49,455 bases of DNA from Colwellia sp. Its GTDB lineage: Bacteria; Pseudomonadota; Gammaproteobacteria; Enterobacterales; Alteromonadaceae. The stretch covers positions 1 to 49,455 of the forward strand of contig JAESPR010000017.1 in NCBI GenBank assembly GCA_016765685.1, written 5' to 3'. Made by a program: the position numbers and the translations under genes. Positions 9,067 to 17,449 of this stretch are shown here, in pieces. Position 1 is the stretch's first letter; each line of letters opens with the position of its first letter. The notes beneath the pieces were generated by a model. The model saw only the letters and a program-made list of their open reading frames with translations. It ran no database searches and had not been told where the DNA came from.

Positions 9067-12000
9067 ATGAAAAAATATTTACTCGTAGGGCTGTTAACCA
9101 CTGTCGCTAACGTTTCTTTTAGCGAAGATATTGAATTGTACATTAGTGACAGCGTAAAACAGGCCAAAGCACGACCGCAAGTACTGATTATCTTTGATAA
9201 TTCAGGCAGTATGAGTCGCAATGAAACGGTAAAGGAATCTTACGATCCTAATACCAATTATGATGCAGTAAGTGGTTATACCAAACAATCAAACGACTAT
9301 ATTTATTATACTAAAGGGCAAGTAGATATTAGTCAGGTCCCCATTGCCGATGACACCAATGAAAAACGTAAATTTGTCCTTGATATTAGTAATTGCAAAA
9401 TTGCCCAAGATATTATTGACCAGTATGGCTTTTATACCGGTTATGTTCGAGAGTATACTTTTCAAGGTAATTCAGGTCGTTGGACCGAATTAAATGAAGC
9501 GGATGGCAGTGGTATATATATCACTGATTGTGCAGATGATGTGCTAGCAGGTAATGACAATAATAAAAATTATTTAAGTAGTGGTACCACCACATCGCTA
9601 GACCCTGGTTTTCCTGTTGATGGTGAAGGAGATTCCGCGAATCCACAATTTTATACTACTGATATAGCTGATAGCAACGTTGAATGGTCAGGTTCATTGG
9701 TGACTTTATACAGTGATAATTATCTGCGCTGGTATCATAATCCCGATATTCCAACAGAAAGTAAAGATCGCATTGACATAGCACAAGAAAGTGTTACTAA
9801 TTTAATTAACTCATCCCCTAATGTTGATTTTGGCTTGCAAGTATTTAATCGTAGCCAAGGAGGCCGTATTGTATTTGGTATTACTGAGTCTAATTTAGCC
9901 AGTCGAGCTGCAATTCTTAATATTGTGAACAACAATCTGAATGCTGAAAACTGGACGCCATTATGTGAAACTTTATATGAAGCATCACTGTATTTTGCTG
10001 GTAAAAGTGTGGATTACGGTGATGTGCATTCGTCTCCGACACCCCCCCGTGATACTAGTATAGAAACGGCAGGAAAAATCTATAAATCCCCTTTTAACTC
10101 CTGTAGTGATAGAGCTTATGTCATTCTTATTACTGATGGCGAACCAACATATGATATTGGTGCAGATAGCAACATAAATGATCTGCCAGATATAGGACCT
10201 TCTTATTATATCAGCGAACCGAAAAGTTGGGAACGAGGAAGTAGCATGTTACCTGCCCTTGCTGGATGGATGAATAATAACGATGTTAATAGCAGTGTTG
10301 ATGGCAAGCAAACCGTGAGTACTTACACTATAGGGTTTGGTCAAGATGCTCAAGATGATGCCGAGCCGTTATTAAAAGAAACCGCAAAACTTGGTGGTGG
10401 AAAATATTTTCCAGCGCAAGATACTGCCAGTTTAACCGCAGCCTTAACCAATGTTTTGGCAAACTTAGAGCCGAGTAACGACAGTTTAACGTCTGCTTCC
10501 GTTGCGGCGAATAACTTTGATAGAACCGAAACCCTTAATTCGGTTTATTATGCTATGTTTCAACCTGATAGAGGGCCAAGGTGGCAAGGCAACCTGAAAA
10601 AATACAAAGTAGTTGGTGGTGTGCAAAAAGGTAAAAATGGTAACCTAGCTATAGATGAAGGTTTAGGACATTTTTCTACCGAAGTGACCAGTTTCTGGTC
10701 GAATGTTAAAGATGGTGACCAAGTAGCTGAAGGTGGCGTCGCCGATATGTTAAGAAATAAATCTACTCGTATGGTTTATAGTGATATTGGTACAGATAAC
10801 GCCTTGCTTGAATTAAATGATACTAATACGTTAGCGCATTACGGTAGTGCACAAAATTATGCCGACTTTATCGGGGTCGACGTGGCAAAATATACAGATT
10901 ATTTTAATTGGAATGTAGGTATTGATGTTGATGATGAGGATGACGATGGCGATAAAACCGATATGCGTTTTGGTGTATTTGGTGATCCCCTTCATTCTAA
11001 ACCTTTAGTGGTAAATTATGGCGACAAAATACATTTAGTCGTAGGGACTAATGCCGGTGCTTTGCACATGTTTAAAGACTCTGGTGATACAGTTGATGAA
11101 ACCTGGGCGTTTATGCCAAAGGAGTTTTTCCCTAATATTCCAATACTGCGTGATAATTATTCAACCAGTGATAAAACGTATGGTGTCGATGGTAAAATAA
11201 CGTCATACATTAACGATAAAGATGGCGACGGCATCATAGAAACAGGGGATACCGTATGGATATTTTTTGGTTTACGCCGAGGTGGTACTTCTTATTATGC
11301 TTTAGATATTAGTAACCCTAATGCGCCAAGTTTAATGTGGCATATTGATGCAGGCACTTCAGGTTTTGGTGAATTAGGGCAATCTTGGTCACAACCAAAA
11401 GTAGGTTACTCTAAAATTAATATTGTTGATGGCGCAGCAAAACCAGTGTTGTTTTTTGGTGGTGGTTATGATACTTCAAAAGATAATGTCGGTGTTGGTA
11501 CGGCTGATAATGTTGGTCGAGCAATTTATATGGTTGACGCTGAAACGGGCACATTAAAATGGAGTATGGCACCAGAAAATGCTATCACTACTTTTGTTGG
11601 TACTGATAGCATTCCTGCCAGTGTTTCAACGTTAGATAGTGATGGTGATGGTTTAGTTGACCGCTTGTACGCGGGTGATACAGGTGGCAATGTTTGGCGA
11701 GTAGATATGCCAAGTGATAACCCAACGGGTAGTGATCCTTGGTCGGTATTTCAACTGGCAAGTCTCGGTGGAGAAGACACAAACGCGGTTGACCGACGTT
11801 TTTTTTATGAACCCACTGTGGTTAGAACTTTTATTACCGAAACACTTGAAGAGCAAGTTACTGCTGCTGACGGAAGTATTTCAACGGTTACCGTTAATCA
11901 AGAAATTCCCTATGATGCAGTATTGCTTGGTAGTGGAGATAGATCGAATCCCCTTGGCACAGATACTGATGATATTTTTTTTATGATCAAAGATAGGAAC

Positions 12001-12555
12001 ATCATCACCCAAACATTCTCAGACGCTTCAACTCCAGCAACACCATCAGCTATAACGGTGAGTGATCTTTATGATTTTACTGACGATCCTTTTGGTAATG
12101 TTAGTGCTGAAGGTGAACAAGCATTAGCGATTGCAGTGAGTGAAAAGTCAGGTTGGTATTTCTTGCTTACGCAAGACGGTGAAAAAAGCACTTCCAGCGG
12201 TATTGTTATTAATAACACGGTTTATTTTACTACTTTCACGCCACCTAATTTATCGGAAGAACAAGTAAGTTGTGAATTACCCAACGGCCAAGGTTGGTTG
12301 TATGGTGTTGATTTAGCACGAGGCACTAGTAAGTTTAAGTGGTCTGAAGAAGACAATAGCCGAGAAGATCGCATTGCTTTTATTAGCGAGCAATTTCTAG
12401 GCTCGCCCACACTTATTGTAATACCTGAAGATGACGGTGATCCAGATACTATTGATGACGCCGTTGGTAATTTGATTGTTGGACGAAAAATGATCGAAGT
12501 TGGTTTTAATTTACGAACAATGCGAACTTACCTGTACGTGACTGAGGATAGATGA
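9067..12555 (+). CDS. pilY1: Type IV pilus tip adhesin / assembly factor PilY1
   Basis: About 1162 residues. I prefer the ATG at 9067 because it follows GGGGAAGAG and opens directly on a signal peptide (MKKYLLVGLLTTVANVSFS). An in-frame ATG at 9046 would add seven residues. The N-terminal half has a von Willebrand A-like domain with the MIDAS motif DNSGS at 44-48. The C-terminal half is the PilY1 beta-propeller, with aspartate-rich calcium loops DKDGDGIIETGDT (near 717) and DSDGDGLVDRLY (near 857). PilY1 works at the pilus tip in adhesion, surface sensing and control of retraction. The stop overlaps the pilE start by 4 bases. Confidence 0.94.
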   Translation: MKKYLLVGLLTTVANVSFSEDIELYISDSVKQAKARPQVLIIFDNSGSMSRNETVKESYDPNTNYDAVSGYTKQSNDYIYYTKGQVDISQVPIADDTNEKRKFVLDISNCKIAQDIIDQYGFYTGYVREYTFQGNSGRWTELNEADGSGIYITDCADDVLAGNDNNKNYLSSGTTTSLDPGFPVDGEGDSANPQFYTTDIADSNVEWSGSLVTLYSDNYLRWYHNPDIPTESKDRIDIAQESVTNLINSSPNVDFGLQVFNRSQGGRIVFGITESNLASRAAILNIVNNNLNAENWTPLCETLYEASLYFAGKSVDYGDVHSSPTPPRDTSIETAGKIYKSPFNSCSDRAYVILITDGEPTYDIGADSNINDLPDIGPSYYISEPKSWERGSSMLPALAGWMNNNDVNSSVDGKQTVSTYTIGFGQDAQDDAEPLLKETAKLGGGKYFPAQDTASLTAALTNVLANLEPSNDSLTSASVAANNFDRTETLNSVYYAMFQPDRGPRWQGNLKKYKVVGGVQKGKNGNLAIDEGLGHFSTEVTSFWSNVKDGDQVAEGGVADMLRNKSTRMVYSDIGTDNALLELNDTNTLAHYGSAQNYADFIGVDVAKYTDYFNWNVGIDVDDEDDDGDKTDMRFGVFGDPLHSKPLVVNYGDKIHLVVGTNAGALHMFKDSGDTVDETWAFMPKEFFPNIPILRDNYSTSDKTYGVDGKITSYINDKDGDGIIETGDTVWIFFGLRRGGTSYYALDISNPNAPSLMWHIDAGTSGFGELGQSWSQPKVGYSKINIVDGAAKPVLFFGGGYDTSKDNVGVGTADNVGRAIYMVDAETGTLKWSMAPENAITTFVGTDSIPASVSTLDSDGDGLVDRLYAGDTGGNVWRVDMPSDNPTGSDPWSVFQLASLGGEDTNAVDRRFFYEPTVVRTFITETLEEQVTAADGSISTVTVNQEIPYDAVLLGSGDRSNPLGTDTDDIFFMIKDRNIITQTFSDASTPATPSAITVSDLYDFTDDPFGNVSAEGEQALAIAVSEKSGWYFLLTQDGEKSTSSGIVINNTVYFTTFTPPNLSEEQVSCELPNGQGWLYGVDLARGTSKFKWSEEDNSREDRIAFISEQFLGSPTLIVIPEDDGDPDTIDDAVGNLIVGRKMIEVGFNLRTMRTYLYVTEDR

Positions 12556-12983
12556 CAATGAATAAACTTTATATTTTTCGCTCACTAGTTAAACAAACGG
12601 GCTTTAGCTTGATAGAGTTACTGATCACAGTTGCAATCATAGGTATTCTAGCCGGCATTGCTTACCCCTCATATGTTGACCATGTGACTCGTTCTAACCG
12701 AAGTGAAGCGCAAAGAGAATTATTACGTTTGGCAAATATTGAAGAACAGGTTTTTATTGATTTTCGCTCTTATACCGATGATATGAGAGACTTAGGCATG
12801 GCAGTTGACCCTTATATTACTGAGTCAAGCAATTATAGTATTGATGCCGCTTTAGCTAATGACGGCCAAACTTTTATATTAACAGCGACAGCACAATATT
12901 CACAAGCAGACGATACCGACTGTGCTGAACTGACCATTAATGAAGCAGGGGTGAAAACTCCGCCAGCCTGTTGGGAGAAGTAA
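12552..12983 (+). CDS. pilE: Type IV pilus minor pilin PilE
   Basis: A 143-residue prepilin with leader ending G17, then FSLIELLITVAIIGILAGIA with Glu at +5. It continues with YPSYVDHVTRSNRSEAQREL, characteristic of the minor pilin PilE of the PilVWXY1E cluster. The end (DCAELTINEAG...PACW) has the paired cysteines of the pilin D-region. The ATG at 12552 overlaps the pilY1 stop; an in-frame ATG at 12558 is also possible. It is unlikely to be the main pilin PilA, given the context. Confidence 0.9.
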   Translation: MTMNKLYIFRSLVKQTGFSLIELLITVAIIGILAGIAYPSYVDHVTRSNRSEAQRELLRLANIEEQVFIDFRSYTDDMRDLGMAVDPYITESSNYSIDAALANDGQTFILTATAQYSQADDTDCAELTINEAGVKTPPACWEK

Positions 12984-12984
12984 T

Positions 12985-13314
12985 ATGAATGGTACAATAA
13001 AATCAATCACTTTTTTACTAACAACTACTATTAGTTTGTCTGGTTTGGCTGACCCTTCTGCTAAAGTAGAAAATGAGAAAAAAGTTAATGCTAAGTGTTA
13101 CGTGGAACTGGTTGGTGGTGGTGAAACCATCAGTTTATGGCGGATACAACCGTCCTTACTGAAAAGCTTAAAACGTAGTATTATTGGCCAAGAAATACTT
13201 GTTATTGGCACACACAAAAAAGCCAATATTTACCGAGCTAAAGAGTGTGTATTAGAGGAAGATAAATTTAAAAATGTTCGAGCACGATTAATAGATAAAG
13301 ATTTACCAAGATAA
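12985..13314 (+). CDS. TapY2-like type IV pilus cluster protein
   Basis: A 109-residue protein beginning one base after the pilE stop. It starts with a signal-peptide-like segment (ITFLLTTTISLSGLA) and has two cysteines, in KCYVELVGGGETISLW and AKECVLEE. From memory of the small TapY2 proteins that accompany PilY1 homologues in Aeromonas and Shewanella, this layout fits: export signal, one cysteine near each end of the mature part, last gene of the pilus run. I cannot run a search, so the name is tentative. It would act in the periplasm or outer surface, role unknown. Confidence 0.55.
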   Translation: MNGTIKSITFLLTTTISLSGLADPSAKVENEKKVNAKCYVELVGGGETISLWRIQPSLLKSLKRSIIGQEILVIGTHKKANIYRAKECVLEEDKFKNVRARLIDKDLPR

Positions 13315-13378
13315 AAGGATTTAGCTTAATGCTTTTATCTGGTTTTTATTGTTTAAGCCATGATGCTTTAGTTTCAAG

Positions 13379-13975
13379 CTAAATACAGGCAATTTCATTA
13401 CCATTCCTATTTTCATCTTTACCGTCATTATCGGTATCAGAGCTTATATAACTACGACCTGAAATAGAAAGATCTATACCTCTAGAGGCTTCATCAGCGT
13501 TTTGGGGGCAATAGCTGAAACTTCCTTGTGCTGTTATTAATTGACCCGAAGGGGCATAAATAACACTCACATTGGTGAATTGTAGTCTGTCACCGGTTTT
13601 AATTGCATCTTTAACTTTGATTAATGCATCAGGATCCGCAAAGGTATTGTTGGTGGCCACAGCGTTGTCACCATTGGTAAATACGCTGATTTCATTTTGC
13701 CAATTGGTGGTGCAAACTCCGCTAGTAAGAGGGCAAACAGTGGTGTTCCTGCCCGTATTTATTGCCATATTTCTTGCGGTTAACAATAAGCGTTGCATTT
13801 CACTTATTTCATTATCAACGCGCATTTTAACTAAAAAATTATTTATGCTCGGTAAAGCGATGGCTGTCAATATACCCACAACGGCAATAGCGACCATTGA
13901 TTCAAGTAAAGTAAAACCTTGCTTGCGGCGAGAGGAAATAGTGCAGAGGGCGGGTATTTTAACAATGTTATCCAT
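13379..13975 (-). CDS. FimT/GspH-like pseudopilin, copy A
   Basis: A 198-residue pseudopilin. The leader ends at G20 and is followed by FTLLESMVAIAVVGILTAIA with Glu at +5. The core MQRLLLTARNMAINTGRNTT then a cysteine pair (TVCPLTSGVC) is typical of FimT/FimU/GspH proteins. The C terminus carries DTDNDGKDENR, an EF-hand-like loop, ending in EIACI. It is paralogous to the gene at 14123-14725. FimU helps build the tip complex with PilV, W, X and E; some FimT proteins bind DNA during natural transformation. I cannot tell which role applies. It converges on the pilVWXY1E run. Confidence 0.85.
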   Translation of the reverse strand: MDNIVKIPALCTISSRRKQGFTLLESMVAIAVVGILTAIALPSINNFLVKMRVDNEISEMQRLLLTARNMAINTGRNTTVCPLTSGVCTTNWQNEISVFTNGDNAVATNNTFADPDALIKVKDAIKTGDRLQFTNVSVIYAPSGQLITAQGSFSYCPQNADEASRGIDLSISGRSYISSDTDNDGKDENRNGNEIACI

Positions 13976-13980
13976 ATTAT

Positions 13981-14012
13981 ATACTCATGATACTTCAAAA
14001 TGTCTGTTTCAG
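13981..14012 (+). repeat. 32-base dispersed repeat, copy 1
   Basis: The stretch from ATACTCATGATA to TGTCTGTTTCAG matches 17194-17225 at 31 of 32 positions (C against T at the 13th). It lies 5 bases upstream of the fimT copy A start, antisense to that gene. Sequence beyond the 32 bases differs between the copies. Confidence 0.7.
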
Positions 14013-14111
14013 AACGCCTGAATATAGTCATTAATACTGCTTGGAGTTTTATATTTATACCATTTTATTGCTTTTCTCGCTAGTGCTTGTTTTTTGAATA
14101 GCTTTATTTAC

Positions 14112-14135
14112 CTGCGGTAATGTTAATTATCGCAG
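14112..14135 (-). terminator. Stem-loop at the 3' end of fimT-like copy B
   Basis: CTGCGGTAA (14112-14120) pairs with TTATCGCAG (14127-14135), with one G-U wobble and a 6-base loop. On the - strand it covers the last codons and stop of the copy B gene. No U-run follows, so termination is only possible; it may also protect the 3' end. Confidence 0.3.
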
Positions 14136-14725
14136 CTAATCTCTTTATTTCCTCTATTTTCATCAAGGCCATCATTATCAATATCAGTTGATTGATAAAA
14201 TCGACCGGATCTAGCTACCACAATTCCTCTAGACAACTTCATATGGTTTTGAGGACAGTAGCGAAAAGTACCATTGGCTAAACCACTTAAGTGTCCTGTG
14301 GGTTTGAAGGTTATTTTATTGCGACCAATACCATAAAGCAATTTATCGCCAGTATTTATCGCAGCCCTAATACTGACTATTCTTTCATTGTCATCAAATT
14401 TTTCATTGTCATTTACATCAACAAAAACACTCAGTTCATTGTGCCACAAGGTGGTGCATTGGTTGCTTAAGTTTAATGGACAAACAATAGCTTTTTGTCC
14501 ATTGTTTATTGCAGCATTTCTTGTGAGAAACAGTATGCGATGCAGCTTAGAAATTTCACTATCAACACGCATTTGTACGATAAAATCACTATAGTTGGGA
14601 ATAGCGATAGCGGCGAGTATTGAGGTAACAGCAACTGAAAGCATTAACTCAATCAGGGTGAAAGCTTTAATGTTTGTGTTTAAGCTAGCAACGTTGAAAG
14701 TAGGTGAACACGGGAACTTGCGCAT
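14123..14725 (-). CDS. FimT/GspH-like pseudopilin, copy B
   Basis: A 200-residue paralogue of copy A, immediately upstream on the same strand. The prepilin site reads NIKA then FTLIELMLSVAVTSILAAIA: position -1 is Ala21 instead of Gly, which many PilD enzymes tolerate less well, while Glu +5 is kept. It shares MRVDSEISKLHRILFLTRNA, the cysteine pair and the C-terminal DIDNDGLDENRG loop with copy A, and has an additional DVNDNEKFDDNE loop that looks able to bind calcium. The leader contains a 12-base inverted repeat touching the ribosome-binding region. Likely a tip pseudopilin or competence-type FimT; the role is not settled. Confidence 0.83.
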   Translation of the reverse strand: MRKFPCSPTFNVASLNTNIKAFTLIELMLSVAVTSILAAIAIPNYSDFIVQMRVDSEISKLHRILFLTRNAAINNGQKAIVCPLNLSNQCTTLWHNELSVFVDVNDNEKFDDNERIVSIRAAINTGDKLLYGIGRNKITFKPTGHLSGLANGTFRYCPQNHMKLSRGIVVARSGRFYQSTDIDNDGLDENRGNKEISCDN

Positions 14726-14727
14726 AA

Positions 14728-14785
14728 AAAATCCATTTTAAATAACATCCTTGTCATTTAGGTATAGTAAATAAAAATGGATTTT
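14728..14785 (-). promoter_or_regulatory. Inverted repeat in the leader of fimT-like copy B
   Basis: AAAATCCATTTT (14728-14739) and AAAATGGATTTT (14774-14785) are perfect 12-base complements separated by 34 bases. On the - strand the downstream arm contains TGGAT just before the ATG at 14725, the only Shine-Dalgarno-like bases there. If transcribed, the AU-rich stem could hide the start region. Confidence 0.45.
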
Positions 14786-14891
14786 GCTAATTACAATTTG
14801 CCTATTTTTTTTAAGAAAGAATTTATCTTCGAGTAATACGCGAACAAATTCCCGCTTACCACGTAATCAAATAATAACGGTTGGCTATGCT

Positions 14892-15746
14892 TTAATCATA
14901 AATTGTCGGTATAGCTTGGCGTTTGTGTTGAGTTTTTTGATAAATATTAATGATATGGTCGCTGACTTTTGTTGATACCGTTTTACCTTCAAGAAAATCA
15001 TCTAGTTGTTCGTAACTAATACCTAAAGCATCTTCATCGGTTTTACCTGGTGCTAAATCTTCTAAGTCGGCGGTTGGCGCTTTTTCAACGAGTATAGTAG
15101 GCGCACCTAAGTGCTTGGCTAACATTCTAACTTGTCGTTTTGAAAGGCCAAAAAGAGGGGCTAAGTCGCAGGCACCGTCACCCCACTTAGTAAAAAAGCC
15201 GGTAATGTTTTCGGCGCTGTGATCTGTACCTAAAACCAAACCACCCACTATGCCAGCAATATGATATTGAGCGACCATACGTGTGCGCGCTTTGACATTA
15301 CCTTTTGAAAAATCTATGTGGCTTGCTGATGCCGATAATAATTTTGCATTAGATAGACTATCCATTACTTGTTGATGAAGCCCATCAACGCCATCGAGCA
15401 CGTTTGTGGTCAAACAATGACTCGGTTGAATAAAGCTAAGTGCTTGTTGGGCGTCATCTTCGTCGGCTTGCACACCATAAGGTAGTCTTACTGCGAGGAA
15501 TTGAAATTTATTAGCTACATCATCATTTAACTCGGTTATGGCAAGTTGCGCTAAACGTCCACACGTAGATGAATCAACCCCTCCACTAATACCCAGTATT
15601 AATGTGGTTAAACCCGAATTAACCAATGTAGATTTGATAAAATCAATTCGACGGCGAATTTCAAATTGAACATCAATTTCAGGTAAAACTTTCATTTCAT
15701 CAATTACTTCACCAATTAATTCATTAGTCACGGTTTGCTGATCCAT
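14892..15746 (-). CDS. nadE: Ammonia-dependent NAD+ synthetase
   Basis: 284 residues. The enzyme turns deamido-NAD, ATP and ammonia into NAD+. The ATP-pyrophosphatase P-loop SGGVDSS is present (in [18 protein letters not shown]), as are [19 protein letters not shown] and [13 protein letters not shown], all family hallmarks. There is no glutaminase domain, so it uses free ammonia or a partner. It is divergent from glnB, with a 124-base shared upstream region between 15746 and the glnB start. The nadE-glnB neighbourhood links ammonia use with nitrogen sensing and recurs in Alteromonadales, as I recall. Confidence 0.95.
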   Translation of the reverse strand: MDQQTVTNELIGEVIDEMKVLPEIDVQFEIRRRIDFIKSTLVNSGLTTLILGISGGVDSSTCGRLAQLAITELNDDVANKFQFLAVRLPYGVQADEDDAQQALSFIQPSHCLTTNVLDGVDGLHQQVMDSLSNAKLLSASASHIDFSKGNVKARTRMVAQYHIAGIVGGLVLGTDHSAENITGFFTKWGDGACDLAPLFGLSKRQVRMLAKHLGAPTILVEKAPTADLEDLAPGKTDEDALGISYEQLDDFLEGKTVSTKVSDHIINIYQKTQHKRQAIPTIYD

Positions 15747-15834
15747 GGAGTATCCTACGTTAAGGGGTATTACAAAAAATCATAGTTTAACAAAATAAAA
15801 GCGTGATTTGGTAATAAACGCGTTGTAATATTAA

Positions 15835-16209
<375 letters not shown>

Positions 16210-16239
16210 AAGAAAAATAAGTTACTCGCGATAAGCGTT

Positions 16240-16266
16240 AAGTAGCGAAATGTAATCTCGCTACTT
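16240..16266. terminator. Stem-loop between convergent glnB and bamD
   Basis: AAGTAGCGA (16240-16248) and TCGCTACTT (16258-16266) form a perfect 9-base stem with a 9-base loop. It lies between two convergent genes, 31 bases after glnB and 20 bases beyond the bamD stop. No strong U-tract is present on either strand, so it is a likely but weak bidirectional terminator. Confidence 0.45.
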
Positions 16267-16285
16267 GGTACGCATTCGCTAAAGT

Positions 16286-17050
16286 TTATCTAACTAAAGA
16301 GTTATTAGGGTAATTTGCTGCGAGTACTTGCAGTGCATTTTTCTTTAAATCAGCCAAGCCAAGTTTGTCATAACACTCAATCATTATTTCTAGCGCTGGT
16401 TCTACTTCAGGGCTAGGAGTGAAGTATTCAATAATATATCGGCCTCTATTTGCAGCTGAAGCATAAGCTTCACGTTTCAAATAAAAGTTTGCTACAGCAA
16501 GCTCATATTTTGCTAAACGTGATTTAATCGCTATCATTCTTTTGCGAGCATCAGCAGCATATTTACTTTCAGAATAATCAGTAATGATACGTTTAAAATC
16601 ACTAAAAGCATCACGTGATGCGGTGGGATCTCTATCAGAACGGTCAATGCCGGCAAGATCTTGAAATAAATTTTCTTCGGTAGATAAATTGATTAATGCC
16701 CGCATGTAATAGACGTAATCAATATTTGGGTTATTTGGGTTTAACCGTAAAAAACGATCAGTTAAGGCAATGCCTTGCGCGGAGTCACCTACTTTATAGT
16801 AGGCATAAATTAAATCTAACTGTACCTGATGAGAAATAGGGCCAAAAGGAAAACGGGAATCAATAGCGCTAAGAAGTAGAATAGCTTTTTGATACAAACC
16901 ATTATCAAGCGATGTTCTAGCATCGACAAAGAGTGCTTGTGCTGATTTGTCAGGAACTTTATCTATCTTGGTTTCGTTACCTGATGATGAACAACCACCT
17001 AACACTAATGCTAGCGTGATAAAAATTATTTTTGTGGTCAATTTTTCCAT
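16286..17050 (-). CDS. bamD: Outer membrane assembly lipoprotein BamD
   Basis: 254 residues. The signal peptide ends in the lipobox LVLGGC with lipidated Cys20, so it depends on LspA. The body is a tetratricopeptide-like alpha solenoid with the ComL/YfiO signatures ALFVDARTSLDNGLYQKAI, IDSRFPFGP and YVYYMRALINL. BamD is the essential partner of BamA in folding outer-membrane beta-barrels. It is divergent from rluD, the conserved arrangement, although the gap here is unusually long (399 bases) and contains repeats. Confidence 0.95.
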   Translation of the reverse strand: MEKLTTKIIFITLALVLGGCSSSGNETKIDKVPDKSAQALFVDARTSLDNGLYQKAILLLSAIDSRFPFGPISHQVQLDLIYAYYKVGDSAQGIALTDRFLRLNPNNPNIDYVYYMRALINLSTEENLFQDLAGIDRSDRDPTASRDAFSDFKRIITDYSESKYAADARKRMIAIKSRLAKYELAVANFYLKREAYASAANRGRYIIEYFTPSPEVEPALEIMIECYDKLGLADLKKNALQVLAANYPNNSLVR

Positions 17051-17193
17051 GGAATTTGCAATTATGCCTTGATTTAAAATTAAAATAAGTATGAAACCCT
17101 CTTAATTAAAAGTAATAAAAAGGGTAAAATAAAGCTAATATGATTACTTGAGTAAGGCATTCTAACCTAGCGCTTTCGCTAGCACAATGTCCC

Positions 17194-17225
17194 ATACTCA
17201 TGATATTTCAAAATGTCTGTTTCAG
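17194..17225 (+). repeat. 32-base dispersed repeat, copy 2
   Basis: It matches 13981-14012 at 31 of 32 positions. Here it points towards rluD and is preceded by the CTAGCG/CGCTAG stem-loop, which copy 1 lacks. Confidence 0.7.
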
Positions 17226-17264
17226 GACTACTGAGCGATTCATGAACAAGGCGCATTTTTTTAT

Positions 17265-17385
17265 TAATGGTTGTTCCCTTAAAAAAAGATGCAACGCGGA
17301 ACATGATTTGCTCAGAAGCCCCCGCAGGGCGAGTTTAAAAGGTTTATATGCTATGTTATTGATTTCGATAAGGGAACAACCATTA
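17265..17385. repeat. 17-base inverted repeat bounding a 121-base segment
   Basis: TAATGGTTGTTCCCTTA (17265-17281) is the exact reverse complement of 17369-17385. The 87 bases between the arms include a GC-richer patch (GAAGCCCCCGCAGGGCGAG). The structure resembles a small non-autonomous element or the stem of a structured RNA. I see no flanking target-site duplication that I can be sure of. Confidence 0.65.
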
Positions 17386-17449
17386 TCTTCAATCAATGCC
17401 TTGCCTCTAAGCCTTTTAATTCTCGCTGAAACGAGTATTTCGAGGTAAC

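Larger units (their letters stand above)
17051..17449. other. bamD-rluD intergenic region, repeat-rich
   Basis: No convincing gene lies in these 399 bases. The first 110 are AT-rich and should carry the bamD promoter on the - strand. From 17161 on the sequence is packed with structure: a CTAGCG/CGCTAG stem-loop (17167-17182), the 32-base dispersed repeat (17194-17225), a 17-base perfect inverted repeat (17265-17281 and 17369-17385), and a small CTCG/CGAG hairpin shortly before rluD. Two short frames (17200-17448 + and 17208-17582 -) run through it, but neither looks like a protein. Confidence 0.6.

Noticed and set aside
11588-11986. Overlapping short frames inside pilY1 on both strands
   Set aside because: The pilY1 frame is continuous and conserved here; the alternatives have no features of their own.
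6840-14725. Pilus cluster as a recently acquired island
   Set aside because: No tRNA, integrase or clear composition shift borders it, and minor-pilin genes beside ispH are an old arrangement in gammaproteobacteria.
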